From: Salvia splendens
Taxonomy: Eukaryota; Streptophyta; Magnoliopsida; Lamiales; Lamiaceae
Assembly (NCBI RefSeq): GCF_004379255.2
Contig: NC_056034.1
Span: 36,500,887-36,564,886 of the forward strand
Length of the DNA: 64,000 nt
Direction: 5' to 3'
The position numbers and the translations under genes are program-made. The notes under the pieces were generated by a model that searched no databases, was not told where the DNA came from, and was given only the letters and a program-made list of their open reading frames with translations. Position 1 is the first letter of the stretch. The number at the start of each line of letters is the position of its first letter. Of this stretch, positions 24,678 through 37,840 are shown one piece after another.

Positions 24678-25594
24678 CTACGTCGTGTATCAATTTCAAA
24701 ACCAAAGGTCAGAACATATGGTTTGAAAACGGGGAACCCGTGGCAACTAAAAGCTGTAAATTTTCTAAAAAGACAAGAGATCTGACTTCCTTTAACAGAG
24801 GAATATGGGAGAAGTATCTGTACTAAATAAAGCATACACAAAGCAGTAAACTGCACATGTGAAAAAAACAATAAGATTTGAACTTCTAGTTAATGTTGAT
24901 TAACAAAAATGTAACTATAACCTCAAAGCTTGTTACAGAATGCTCCATCCGTCTCCATTTTGTGCTGTCCCATTTTAGATGTCTCATTCTATTTTTAGGA
25001 TAAAATCAAATGGGCCATATCACTTTTTTAACACTATACATGTGGTCCTTGGGACACCACTTAATAATCCAATTAACCTTCTCTCCTAAATAACCCTTCC
25101 CAAAAGAAATTAAACATTTAAAATGGGACGGAGGGAATACTCAGTTAAGGAGGTTTCAGAGAATCAGCTAAATGTTAAACTGTGTATGCCAATGCGCCCT
25201 TTTTTGAGCTCAAAAATCAATTCGAAGACAAGAAGACAAATTGATGGGACTGCAATGCAAGTTATGGGTAGATAAAAATTCCAAAGCATTCATTTGTGTT
25301 CAGGAGACAAAATTGAGAAAAATCTCTAAGCACATCCTTCTTTTATGAATAAAAACAAAGTAGGTTATATACAATGTCAATTTCAAGCATAATCACAAGA
25401 ACATGGGAGACAAAGAGAAAGAGTTGGGAGATAAAACCATTATTAAGTATGTGTAGAGGACAGAAGCATTATCAAACCTCCCCATATGACAAATAAAATA
25501 CATAAAACCATCAAATATCTTCCAAAACCATCATTGTATTACTGCTGCCTGCATACATAAATATAAAATGTTAGGTAGATCCAATATTTAGTAC

Positions 25595-27237
25595 CTGTTC
25601 AGAGAAACCAGCAGCATCAAAATCCACCAATTCTGTCACATTGAATTCTTCCCTGCTTGTCCCATGAAGCCCAGGTTCCACCACCAAGTGTGAGATAAAA
25701 GAAATTTCTGCGAACCTTTTTGTCTCTGGAGGTTCGTGCAATTTCTTCTTTACCAACAGCCGAAGGAGACAAATTTCCAGCATTAGCAGGGTTCTTAGCT
25801 ATTTCAATCAGTTGTTGTAATGACTCTGGGGATTCAGGTCTTGCAGTAAGCTGAAAATTAGGAAAATAGTTAGGGACTGTAGATATAATATATAATATCT
25901 TGGACATAACTGAAAGCAGACATGCCTTTTCCAGAGATCAACAAGATTGTTAAACTCTGATATCACTTTAAATTATTTATAACCAAAGTTTGTATGAGAC
26001 AAATGGAAAATTCAGTTAAAGACATGGGTAGAAATGGCGAGCACATAATAATTATATAAACCATGATATAGCCTTTTTTTACCTGAATCTCAACCTCTTT
26101 CGCTTCATTAGCCAACTGATTTTCTAGCTGAAAGGGGTTGTTACAAGTTTGTTAAAAGCCAAAATAAAGAATACCGTCACAAGAAACTCTCAACAAATGA
26201 GTTAAATCCATACAACATGAAAGGCGGATAGTAAATATACCTTCTCTGAGATAGTAAATATACCCAATGTGTCACCAGTGATTATTAATGGCTCAGAGAC
26301 ATTTGTCCCAGGATGCTCAGAAGCCAGAGTTGCATTAGTAGGATGTGAAGCATTTCCAGGTTCCTGCATTTATGAATTCTTATGTTAAAAAAGTGCACAC
26401 GCAAACAATGACAGATATATAAACAGAATGTACTCACTTTTGCAGAATGGGAAGGTTTTATCTGTAGCATACCAGTGTCCAGAGCATGAGGGAATGAAGG
26501 AATGATGTCATTTTCAGGAGTTTGTGGACCATCGCCAATTGAAATATGAGATGAGGGAACACTGAAAAATGATCACCATAATTTTACTAATTTGATTCCT
26601 TTTTGTTTTTTGTTGCTCGCAGGTCTTACTCATAGGAAAACAAGAATTAATAATTGATAAATTATATAAAAATCAAATAAAACCATAAACTAAACAAACC
26701 TTGCAGGAATCTGGCATCGAACAGGCGCTATCTCATCAGAGTCAATTTCCAGTGTCTGTGGCATAGCACCAAATCCAGTGCTAACAAGGCCAGATGAGTA
26801 AATGCTACCACTCATTTTGCCAGAAGTAGATGCAAATTATCGGGACAATCCACCTTCTGATGAAGCAGAGGGGCCAACTGGGACTGCATTTGAGCTCTGG
26901 GTGGAACGATTCTGGCCTGGGAACCGAGCAAATTCCTGCAAACAAAATGACAAAATGAAATGAGATACAAATAAAGATCACAAAGATGAACTAGATAAGA
27001 CATATCTGACCACGTGAATCAACTTAGATGTCCTAGAATTTGTCAAAGAATCACCTCATAAACTCACTGTTGTGCATGTGACAGGTGGCCTGGCTTAGGA
27101 CGAAGGGCCTCAGGTAAAATACTCATTTGACCTTGGGCATAAAGGCTAGAATAATAAAAAGCAGCACCAACACTGTCTCTATGCTTTCTCCTAATAGAAA
27201 GTTGTTGATCCATTTCCCCATCAATGGTTTGGACTGC
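25595..27237 (-). pseudogene. NOT1: NOT1 exons 25-30 with the same lesions, copy B
   Basis: Counterpart of copy A shifted by 18163. The TGA is at 27064-27066, the TAA at 26837-26839, and exon 30 (25595-25850) has the same frame change. Shared lesions mean the gene was already disabled when the 18-kb segment was copied. Confidence 0.88.
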
Positions 27238-28313
27238 CTGTAAATGAGGTTAAAATGCAACAAGGATAAAATACAAGCAATATGAATTCCAAACCCATAT
27301 ACAATGGACTAAAATAACACAAGACTTAACTAAATTTTTTATATCAGTTATTTGCTAGTAGTATTGCTCTAATAAATAAAGCCCATTCAACAGAGAAAAC
27401 ATCAACAGACGCCACGTTCACCACATAGAAAATATCAAGAGACCTTTGTAACTCTCCACGCATATAACTCATGCGGCCCTAGAATCAGGATTTAAGACCC
27501 ACTTAATATACTCTGGAAGGAACTTCATCATCCACTTGAGTTAAAAGTAAGTATGTTTTTCAGACATGATATGCATATGCTTACATGACACAGAAACATG
27601 CATGACCTATGCATTTCTTTTATCTTGATAAAGGCTTCCAAATTCATTTTAAATAAATCATGAAAATTACCAGTGAAAGAAAAGTCACAAGAAAGCCTAA
27701 ATTAACTTTTCATCCACAAACAGACCAAAGAGAGAGAGAGTAAGAGGACTGGGAAATATAAGAAATGCACCTGGTCAAGAGAACCTCGTTCAGCAGCAGT
27801 ACCAAGTCATTTTCATATATTATTAAAATTTAAAATTAGGTGTTTTAAAGAAAAGGAGGGGCACTCATTCCCAACAGCTCAACCTGAGATCTCAACAACT
27901 CTCGTGTAATAATACTCCCTCTGTCCATAATTGATGACACACTTGAGTAATGGCACGAGATTTTAGAAAATTTTTTGTGTGTTAAGTGGAAAGAGAAAAT
28001 AGTATACTTATATTAATGTGAGAGGGAAATTTTTCAAAAAAAAGAAATGTGACATCTTTTGTGGGACAAATAAAAAGGAAATTGTGACATCTATTATGGG
28101 ACGAAGGGAGTATAATATAACATTGCATAGCATAACACTCACAAAATAGAGCTCGATAACATAGTGTTTTTACTTTGAAGTTTGAACAGTATTAATACTA
28201 CTTGCTTTCTAACTCAATTTTTAAATATTTATCAATATTGGTTGTCAAGAGACAATTGTCATAATTGTAAATTTGAATGAAGCAACAGATAACTCATAAT
28301 AATTTCAGTTTAC

Positions 28314-29284
28314 CTTCTCAGTTGCAGCTTGTTCAATCAACACACAGCCTAGGTCCAGATTATCATTGATCACCAGTTGAAATGCCTGTTCTAGAAGATC
28401 ACTTGCTATGGCCAAGCCCTGAAGTGAGCTTCTGAGCTGGCTTGATATTGAACCACGTAAAGGTTCCTAAATGTGATGAAAAGGCCTCTTCAATCAGCAT
28501 GCAAGGTATATTAAAGTGATGTTCTGACAATTCAAAAGATCATTAACATTTAAAACCTGAAAGTAATAAAACAAAGGTCATCTATACTTTGCAGGTTACA
28601 TGAGCAAAACTTCCTGCCAACCTTGCTACCATCAAATGTGCAGCATTTCGTATAAGAGTCTCATCAGGCTCCATGGCATAGTCCTGCCATTTAAAAACAC
28701 ATAACTTCTTTAGTAAACAATTCGCATTGTTATATACACTACTGAAAAAAGGACCCTTCAGAATCAATTAATTTGAAAGAAATACACCTTCAAGACAAGT
28801 TCCTTAGTTGTGTCAGTCGCAATAGAAACACTGAGTTGCACAATATCAGACACTATTTCTTTAACAGCTCTATCCATGGCAACTGGAAGTACACTGAAGC
28901 AAATAAAACATGTAACTGAAAAACAATTGATGATTTTCATTGTCAAATAGAATTTCAGTTACTAATTCAGAGTTCAGACCTCTGAAAATGCAAGTGTAAG
29001 CCATAAGCCTGAAGCCTCTTATTGACAACCACTTGGTGTTCAATATTAGCTGCTGGTACAGGAAACTGCAACATTACAAAAAATAATATACCATCAGTCA
29101 ATATTTAAACAGAAAAACATTGGAAGCAAATACAAGCGGAATCTGGAGAGACCTGATTAACTGCATATTGAGTCTGTCCTTGTAAAAGTCCTTGAGCAGA
29201 AGGAAGTTGGTCAGAATAACCCAAGCTAACCAGCTTCTCATCCTCAGTCAAAGTTCCAGATGAATGAGGGACAGCTGCAGCATA
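28314..29284 (-). pseudogene. NOT1: NOT1 exons 20-24 (DUF3819 region), copy B
   Basis: Exons at 29153-29284, 28980-29065, 28788-28893, 28588-28683 and 28314-28466, matching copy A. The conserved blocks VKEIVSDIVQLSVSIATDT and NAAHLMVARLAGSFAHVTCK identify the region. An intron difference from copy A (A to C) lies near 28541. Confidence 0.88.
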
Positions 29285-29355
29285 CTGTTACCGTGATCAC
29301 AAAATCAACCTCCGATCATGCTACTAAATCAAAATAGAACAACTGAAGCACTAAC

Positions 29356-30708
29356 CTGAGACATAATACGAGAGTGGCTGGCAGGATGGGGAGAGGCAGC
29401 AACATCAAGGGGTATCTCAACTTGGTTAATTGTCGAAATAATTCCAGATTTCACCTCATTCATTCTTGGTGGCTGTGAAGATCCAACATCCTTATTCAAA
29501 AAATCAGGATTACCTTCAACTTCTCGAACTATGTCCTTCAGAAGAGGAGTGGGTGTGACATCCCTGAGGTCAACACTTAAATGCTTAAACAGAACCTGAA
29601 ACCAAAGACATATCAACAAAGAAAATCATCCGAAATTTAAGATGTGGGTTCTGCAAGCAAAGAATAACCAGATCTGTGTATACAGAATCACCTCAATCTC
29701 AAATTTGAGATTCATCTTCAAGTTTGGCATTACATAAATCTCAGCAAGCAACCCAAGAATTCCCATTGTCCAAGGGTTGGGAGGCCCATATGCAATACTG
29801 CTCGAACAGGGTACAAGAATCTAACACAAGCACATGGAGTCAATAAACTTGGATTGGCAAATGCATAGAAAATAAACAATAGATCGTACCTTTGAGGTAA
29901 AAGGAATAACAGCTATCATGAGTCCCTTTTCATATGCCTGCAAAAGCATACAGCACATAATATATATCCACGTGTCAGAAAAAATCAAATTAAGAAGATG
30001 AGATAATCATGGCAACATGAGGATCTCAGACAATTTAACTCCAAATTTATGAAGAGAACTCAAAAACAAAATAGAAGAAAAGAAACCTCTATAATCAAAG
30101 CTTTTAGATCTATCTCTCGTGCCCTTAAAACTTTATTTTTTCCGATAGTAATCTTCCCAAGCCAGCATCCTAAATTTTTCAGCAGTGATCGTTCTTCCAC
30201 CGTAGATTTTATAAGTTCTGATCCCAAGAGAGCCTAGACATAGTACAAATACCAAGAATAAACACCAGCTTTCCAAAATGAATAAAGTAAGTAAAAAAAA
30301 TCAGACCTTACAGTTTTCATAAGTGGCTTGCACAATCTCTTTGTTCAAAGGTTTCAAATTTACTTTATCAAGAAACTTCAGGTACAAATCTTGAAAATTT
30401 GGTTCAATGCTTACCCTGCCAAAAATAATAATAGACAAAAAGAACCGAAAAGTTCAAGATGTCATTCTATTTTATTTCAAAATGCCAGACAGGAAGAGTA
30501 ACTCCAAAGGTAAATTGCATCTAGAGAACTATTTCAGGTAAGAATGTAAGCTATATCTCTACCTCCTCATAACCATATACTGCGCGAACCAAGGATAGTA
30601 TTGAGAATTCAGAATTTCGCTAAACTCTTTATCTTTAACCTCAACATTTGCAGTCGACAAGTTATTTATAATAAAAGATATCTTGTCCTGAGCTTCTGAT
30701 GTTGGAGC
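29356..30708 (-). pseudogene. NOT1: NOT1 exons 14-19 (MIF4G region), copy B
   Basis: Exons at 30563-30708, 30307-30415, 30087-30233, 29890-29937, 29692-29820 and 29356-29595, identical in content to copy A except for single substitutions such as C to T near 29728. It belongs to the main pseudogene that runs from 40.5 to 17.1 kb. Confidence 0.88.
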
Positions 30709-33018
30709 CTGTTCCAAAGATGGACGGAAGAGTCAGATACTGAAAGAGAATAACAAAACAGCAGATTAGACAAACATCATGGTAGTGGAATAGAATGCCA
30801 GACTATACAACGCACATAATTCGTATACAGCCGGAATATAGTCTAAGTAGGACATACCAAGTACTCCCTCCGTCCCACTACAAGTGATAGATTTCCCTTT
30901 TTCGTTTGTCCCACTACAAGTGATTGATTTCTATTTTTAGCAAAAAACAACACATTTACTCTCTCTTACTTTATTCTATCTCCTACTTTATTCACTCTTT
31001 CTCTATCCTACTTCATTCTCTCCAAACTCCACTTGACTCAATAAATATCATTTTCTTAAATCTCGTGCTCAAAAGAAATCAAGCACTTGTAGCGGGACGA
31101 GGGAGCACATCATAAAACTCCAAATTATCTTAGAAATACTGATACACACGTGTATTGAAGAGTCAAGTGAAAGGGTGGGGAAATGGTGAGTCTTCAATGC
31201 AACCATTTTCATCAATGCTAAGTGTTTAGGTGTCAAACCCAGCCTTGGGGACAAGGGTGTTTCCGAGGGGCCGCGAATTGATACACACGTGTATTGAAGA
31301 GTCAAGTGAAAGGGTGGGGAAATGGTGAGTCTTCAATGCAGCCATTATCATTATCATTAATAAATGACAGTTACGCGAAGATGGAGGGTTGTTTCTATGC
31401 AGCCATTATCACTATCTTTATTATTTTCATGAATAAGAGGCTTTTGCAATTCCATCGTAGAAGTACTATATATTGTCCCTAGAAGTTGGAGATATAATGA
31501 CTTTTATCTATCATTGTAGTTGAACGGCATTAGCCGAGGCTTTCCTTGTTGGAAAGAGGGCTTTCCCTTGTTGGAAAGAGTTTTCTATTTATTTTCTTGT
31601 TATATCCTAATTGTGTTCAACCAAGTTATCATGGCGAAAGTGCGTTATGCTACTTATGCTGACATACTATCTAGAATTCACGGTCCACCCGCCTTTCACT
31701 CCGTATCAAATACTATGAAATTAACATTTACAGCCCTACCCAGGATTGAGGACAGTAACCAATGCTCCAGAATATAAATAGCTTTTACCTTTAGAGAATT
31801 CTTCAATGACTATTTGATACCAGAAAGCACAGAAGCCTGGAAATTTTGTGGTAACATGTACCAGCATTTATGTATTGAGGTGTCATGTTGTGCCAAATAT
31901 TTGAACTACCGGTATATGCTGGCAGCGAGAAGCAATTAAAGCATATGAAATATGAAAATTAGTCTAACTTTGTTTTAAGGAAACAATAAAAATATTTGAA
32001 ATTTTGAGGATGGCAGTGAGAAGCAATTAAACAAAACATTGATTTCTAAATCAGGTCATGATTCATATCAGTGGATTACCAATGATTTTTCACTTACTTC
32101 AGAAGGTGGCATTCAAACATATGAAGTATGAATATTAGTCTACCTTTATTTTGACGCTCAGCAGATCATAATATTCAATCAGCACAGTCATAAAAAGAGT
32201 TCTAAGGAATGTCCCAGGTACACGCTTAAACCTTAGTTGAGACTTCATAAGGTGCATCATTACTAGAGAGAGCACACTTCCAAAAAGTAACATCTAACTG
32301 GCAGAGCAAGCCATCATCATTGTAGAAATGGGTCACTCACCCCCTTAAAAGTGAGTGCCCATTTCTACATGTTTTTTCAACAAAGAAACCCATCACCGAC
32401 TTGGGCCCGCTCTTACACCATTAGCACAGGATTTCTATCATGATGTCAGATAGGCCCAAATCGATGTTGATCTCTTTGTCTGCGCTTATGGAAGTTGGAT
32501 GTACATTCCGACCCGCACGTGCGGGGGTGCGTTGAAAACCCCCATTCTAGTCCCACATCGACTTGATGATGATCATGTCTCATCAATATATACATTGATA
32601 ACCCTCCCCTACTCTACAATTATTACATGAGTGCATGTAGGATCTCTATGTCTGATTTAGGCTTTTCCTGGCAGTTCCACATAATAAGCTTCCATGTACA
32701 TGGTGGATTGGTGGGTCATCTCTAAATCATCATTCATCATAATTGTACAAGTATCTAGATGAACATAGGTAATGATTGATAATTCAAGAAACATAAATTG
32801 AATTGAGAATGCAACCCATTTTATTCTATGATGATTGAGAGAATTATAAGTTAGCACATAGGTAACCAGAGAGACTGAACAAAATTACAAGTCATTCAAG
32901 AAAGGGGTCCATAAACAATGAATAAAATTCCCAAAAGTAAAAGCACGCGAAAACCATAAGGGTGAGGATCAAGTATAAACAAAGGTTAAAAAAGTATAAG
33001 ACAGCTACATCCAATCAC

Positions 33019-33598
33019 CTCTATTGGAGTTTCTCTTCTCTCAGCTGCAGCAACTAGGGTCTCAATGTTTAATGCAGAGACAGGCTCTGTAACATCAGTC
33101 CCAATTAATGTAATACATAAGCACACAATGAGAAAAGTAGCCCAGCTAAAAGTGATAATTTACTTGCTAAGGTTGATCTAGAAGACCGTGAAAAACTCGA
33201 CGAAGCAGATTGTATTGACAGCACAGCGCCACTGCGTGACTGCATTGTGGGTTTGAGTATATTAGCACTCAAAATACAGAAAAAACAAGGTACAAATAGA
33301 AAGGAGATCAAGTGATTAGAAAGGGTAGGTGTACCATTCAAAGGAGCAATTACAGGCTGAACAGAAGAAGATTGTGCTGGCTTCATGTAATTAGAAAGAG
33401 TCACAGAGGGTTTCCTCTCATTTAGAGAGCTTGGTGGTCTCTGTGGTAGTGGGATCGAAGAGGAAACTGGTAATTCGGACACTGTGAACCCCCAGCACTT
33501 TCCGTTCTTGAATTAGCACGCATATGAGAGACATCCAATTTCTCAATTTCCTCAGACAAGTTATTAGCAGAAAGCACACCAGCGTGACTCTGAAGTAC
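33019..33598 (-). pseudogene. NOT1: NOT1 exons 11-13, copy B
   Basis: Same exons as in copy A, shifted by 18163: 33335-33598, 33164-33239 and 33019-33086. The low-complexity serine-rich linker and the SALNIETLVAAAERRE motif are visible. The one-base loss in exon 11 near 33483 is shared with copy A. Confidence 0.85.
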
Positions 33599-33894
33599 CT
33601 GTACAGCAATAACGTGAAAGGTCAGATACTAGTAATTATTAGAAATGGGCCACTCACCCCTTAAAAGGCCTTATAGGGGGAGGGTTATCCACACTTATAT
33701 AGATTAGATGAGATCTTCACCAAGTCGATGTGGGACAGAATTTAGAGAATTTAACACGCCCCCTCACGTGTGTGCTGGAAAGGACATCGGTCTTCCATCA
33801 CGTGGGTAGGCAATGCAAGAGATAAGAGAACCATCATCGATGTGGGCCGGAAAGGACATCGGTCTTCCACTTGTGAGGTAGATAAGAGATAAAG

Positions 33895-34916
33895 AGAAAA
33901 CCATCATCGACTTGGGCCCGCTCTGATACCATATCCCTCAAATAAGGGGTGAGTGACTCATTTCTAATATGGTATCAGAGCGGATTCGAATCCGTCTCTA
34001 GAAAATTAGGGTTTCCAAAAACAAAAAGAACTAAATTAGGGTTTCTGTCGCTGCCCGCTCTACTATCCCCACTCTACTCTTTTTTTTGGAAATGTATGTC
34101 ACAATAATACCTTTAAAACAGTGGGACAAGCTTCCAAATAGATATTCAAAAGTGAACCCAAAGGTTGAAAGTGACTAAGAGAGAGGTCCTGATCTCCAAT
34201 TTGAACATCCTTCAGAAACTTGATGCATTCCTGGAGGCATGTACATAAACCAGATCTTGGAATTACAATTATTAAAGGACACAAAATGGCACTGAAATTC
34301 TAAAATTAGTCTTGGCTATAATATCTTAAAGAATGATTTCTTTACACAACTACAGACGTCAACTTGCTTTTCTTTTTATCTTAGGGATCTTAACAGGGAG
34401 GGATTTTAAAAAGAGAAAACGCTAACCTCATAAAAAGCATCTTTACTTGACACTGAATGAGTGCTCAACCAGCTTTCAAGGTTCATGATTTCTTTTTTAG
34501 ATGCAAGTACAGCCAACCGAATGCCAAAGTAAAAAGGAAACATATCTAGTACTTGGGAAAGAGCCTGTAAAACATTTAACAGATATATTAAGATGCCAAG
34601 ATTTGACAATCAATGGGGTATATATATCAAAGAAACACTAAAATAGCACATTTATGGTTGGTAAGAAGTCAAAACCTTTATTTCCTGGAAAGTATCCAAA
34701 ATCCTATTGACACTGTCTGGATCAAGATTGACAGTATCTATGAGTCCACGTAGCAGCATGTTTTGATTAACATGCCAAAGAGTGTATAATAAACCACTTG
34801 TAGAAGCCCTTTTAAGAGCCATTGGGAGCACAGCAGATGCCACCTCGTTTTGGATGAGATTATATGCAGTCTACCAGTCATAGTTTGGTTAATAAACAAT
34901 AAACCGTATAAAAAGC
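33895..34916. repeat. NOT1: 1.02-kb tandem repeat, copy B1 (NOT1 exons 8-10 again)
   Basis: Second copy of the exon trio within the main NOT1 pseudogene: exon 8 at 34676-34870, exon 9 at 34427-34564, exon 10 at 34111-34230. A transcript would meet the trio twice. This copy differs from the other three near its left end (around 33953-34055: GACTCATT for AGCCCATT, GTCGCTG for CCACTG, and a changed A-rich run). Confidence 0.9.
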
Positions 34917-35940
34917 AGAAAACCATCATCGACTTGGGCCCGCTCTGATACCATATCCCTCAAATAAGGGGTGAGTAGCCCATTTCTAATATGGTATCAG
35001 AGCGGATTCGAATCCGTCTCTAAAAAATTAGGGTTTCCAAAAAAAAAGAACTAAATTAGGGTTTCTGCCACTGCCCGCTCTACTATCCCCACTCTACTCT
35101 TTTTTTTTGGAAATGTATGTCACAATAATACCTTTAAAACAGTGGGACAAGCTTCCAAATAGATATTCAAAAGTGAACCCAAAGGTTGAAAGTGACTAAG
35201 AGAGAGGTCCTGATCTCCAATTTGAACATCCTTCAGAAACTTGATGCATTCCTGGAGGCATGTACATAAACCAGATCTTGGAATTACAATTATTAAAGGA
35301 CACAAAATGGCACTGAAATTCTAAAATTAGTCTTGGCTATAATATCTTAAAGAATGATTTCTTTACACAACTACAGACGTCAACTTGCTTTTCTTTTTAT
35401 CTTAGGGATCTTAACAGGGAGGGATTTTAAAAAGAGAAAACGCTAACCTCATAAAAAGCATCTTTACTTGACACTGAATGAGTGCTCAACCAGCTTTCAA
35501 GGTTCATGATTTCTTTTTTAGATGCAAGTACAGCCAACCGAATGCCAAAGTAAAAAGGAAACATATCTAGTACTTGGGAAAGAGCCTGTAAAACATTTAA
35601 CAGATATATTAAGATGCCAAGATTTGACAATCAATGGGGTATATATATCAAAGAAACACTAAAATAGCACATTTATGGTTGGTAAGAAGTCAAAACCTTT
35701 ATTTCCTGGAAAGTATCCAAAATCCTATTGACACTGTCTGGATCAAGATTGACAGTATCTATGAGTCCACGTAGCAGCATGTTTTGATTAACATGCCAAA
35801 GAGTGTATAATAAACCACTTGTAGAAGCCCTTTTAAGAGCCATTGGGAGTACAGCAGATGCCACCTCGTTTTGGATGAGATTATATGCAGTCTACCAGTC
35901 ATAGTTTGGTTAATAAACAATAAACCGTATAAAAAGCAGA
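34917..35940. repeat. NOT1: 1.02-kb tandem repeat, copy B2 (NOT1 exons 8-10)
   Basis: This block and 33895-34916 are near-identical neighbours (offset 1021-1022). On the minus strand it holds exon 8 (35697-35891, TAYNLIQNEVASAVLPMALK to LDTFQEIK), exon 9 (35448-35585, ALSQVLDMFPFYFGIRLAVL) and exon 10 (35132-35251, ECIKFLKDVQIGDQ to CPTVLK). It also contains a primer-site-like TGGTATCAGAGC sequence. The 18-kb duplication breakpoint at 35304 falls inside this block. Confidence 0.9.
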
Positions 35941-35974
35941 ACAAAAAAACAAGATCATTTCTGATGTCACCTAC

Positions 35975-36163
35975 ATTAACATGGGCCATTCCAAGAAGTA
36001 ATACTTCAGGGAAGTTATTAAGAGGAGATTCAATGACAGATCTAACGAAACTTGCATGGCCCATCTCAGATAGCTGGCACAGAACCACCAGCAGATCATG
36101 ACATGACCAAGCACGATTTGGTCCAGACTGCAATGTATGCCCATGCACAGCATCATCATAGGA
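35975..36163 (-). pseudogene. NOT1: NOT1 exon 7
   Basis: The exon starts SYDDAVHGHTLQSG after an AG acceptor, continues with CHDLLVVLCQLSEMGHASFV and ends EVLLLGMAHVN before a GT donor. It matches the N-terminal half of plant NOT1 and is open. It is the last exon before the repeated exon trio. Confidence 0.87.
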
Positions 36164-36285
36164 CTGCACAAGGAAAAAGTACTATAAGATCATTCCAAAT
36201 GGCATAACTATATTGAAAAACGATAAAATAAAAGTGATAATCACTAGTTCATTTGGAAACAGCTTAACATTTGTAGAAAGCATAC

Positions 36286-37400
36286 CAGCTGCCTTTCAGA
36301 ATGAGCAAAAGTAAATACTTCAGGTGGTGCAGCGAATGCATTTTTTAGAAAAGATAGCTGACCCTCAACATTCTTCCAATAGATCCACAAATAGTATGGA
36401 GAGGGAATGGTTCCTGACAAGTTAAACCATCACATGAGATATTTAGAATAACAGATTGGATATCTTGCTTGATTCTTTACATTAATACATTCCTACAGTA
36501 ATAGATGAGGGGCAATAGTTTGATAATCAATTTCTACCTGGCATGCATGCTTGTAGATAGACATAAAAAATGAAAATGCTGCCTCATTAGGAATATAAAA
36601 TCCCTCATGATCCAGATTCTCCATGACATTAATCCAGTTAATTCCCGGAGCCTGAAACAAAACAATCAAACCAAAATAATGGGGCACTTTTATAATTGGT
36701 GAAGATAGATAACATGTCACAACTTAAATGATAAACTATAAGCATGGAACTTACAAGTTGCTTGATTGAATCTACAAGGACATCAGCATTCCAAGAATTC
36801 AAAGATGGCATATCCAGGACACTATTACCGCCAAGGGCAGAGCGGAATGTAGCATAGACATTTTGGCTGTTATCAAGACCTGCATAAGTTCTGGCAATCG
36901 TACCAAGTATCTTTGCAACTGTGGCATCAGTAAGAGGCAAGAAAAGAGACAACATTTCTTTGCACTGAGACAAATTAGCAGTACACCCATAACCTAGCTC
37001 ACACATTACATCAGCAATGCTAATTTCTTTCTCCATTTCTGCTAGAATGGCATCAAAATCATCTTCACCCCCCTCATCCAATCTGCAGCATATAAACAAG
37101 CACAAAGGTAAAAATAGTTTCCGAAATATATTCCAGTCTATGTATGCACTAAGAACTATCATGGAAAGCGCCTGAAGAAGTTATCTCCACGTAGTTCATC
37201 GTGAAGAAAAGGTGTGATGACAAATTGAGTCTCGGCCTTCAGTTGCACAAGAGATAACATTTGCAAGAATGAATCTAAATGCTTAGAGAGGCTTTCAGAC
37301 CGACTAAGTAACACAAGAATATGCTGAATTATCTCAGTTGACTCAAATGCAACAGGATTGGCACACAGCTCCGTAATCTGACTCAAACAGAAATTATTTC
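36286..37400 (-). pseudogene. NOT1: NOT1 exons 3-6 (N-terminal repeats)
   Basis: Four exons. Exon 3, about 37165-37400, reads ITELCANPVAFES to DELRGDNFFR, with a GC rather than GT donor. Exon 4 (36755-37082) reads DDFDAILAEMEKE and ELGYGCTANLSQCKEMLSL. Exon 5 (36538-36651) reads NWINVMENLDHEGFYIPNE. Exon 6 (36286-36413) reads EPFPLHTICGS and later PPEVFTFAHSERQL. Exon 6 has lost one base near 36378: the expected WKN after the glycine-serine stretch is out of frame. The others are open. Order, phase and content match the N-terminal part of plant NOT1. Confidence 0.85.
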
Positions 37401-37542
37401 CTACATACAGCCAAGAAAAGTGTTATAGGTTTAGCAGAACATGTAGAACAATTCCAAGGAGATAAAATTACAAACTGTTGTATGCATTCCACTTCCTGCA
37501 ACTAAATGAAAAATTATATCTACAAGAAAGAGAATAACTAAC

Positions 37543-37840
37543 CACACATCCTGGTATCATGATCTTCAGAATTAGACAAAGCAAGACCAACTCCAATTTT
37601 ATCAGGTACCGACAAGTGTAGAGCATCAGAAAGATTCTGCAGTAGTTCTTCATTGATGGCTTTAGTCTGAAGTGACTCACTTAATATTGAACTAAAGTTA
37701 GGTTTATTCAAAACATGTTTGAATATTGAAGCAAATATCGGTTGCAGCTTTATATCCTTCAACTTGCTTGAATAAATATTGAGGTGGTCAAAACAGGCTT
37801 GGAGCAGTAATACGCTACCCTCCATTCCATCCATTGTATA
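37543..37840 (-). pseudogene. NOT1: NOT1 exon 2
   Basis: After an AG acceptor the exon reads GMEGSVLLLQACFDHLN, then PIFASIFKHVLNKPNFSS, and ends DTRMC with a GT donor at 37541-37542. This matches the N-terminal helical repeats of plant NOT1. The frame is open throughout. It is separated from exon 1 by a 2.5-kb intron that holds a hAT-like MITE. Confidence 0.88.

Larger units (their letters stand above)
17142..35304. repeat. Right copy (B) of the 18.16-kb tandem duplication
   Basis: The unit starts inside a NOT1 C-terminal exon (17142) and ends at 35304, in an intron upstream of the exon beginning ECIKFLKD. Beyond 35304 the sequence runs on into the 5' part of NOT1. At 17141/17142 the corresponding sequence of copy A stops and the C-terminal exon begins, which fixes the head-to-tail junction. 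Copy B keeps the original continuity with both flanks of the gene. Copy A is the extra partial copy. Confidence 0.94.
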
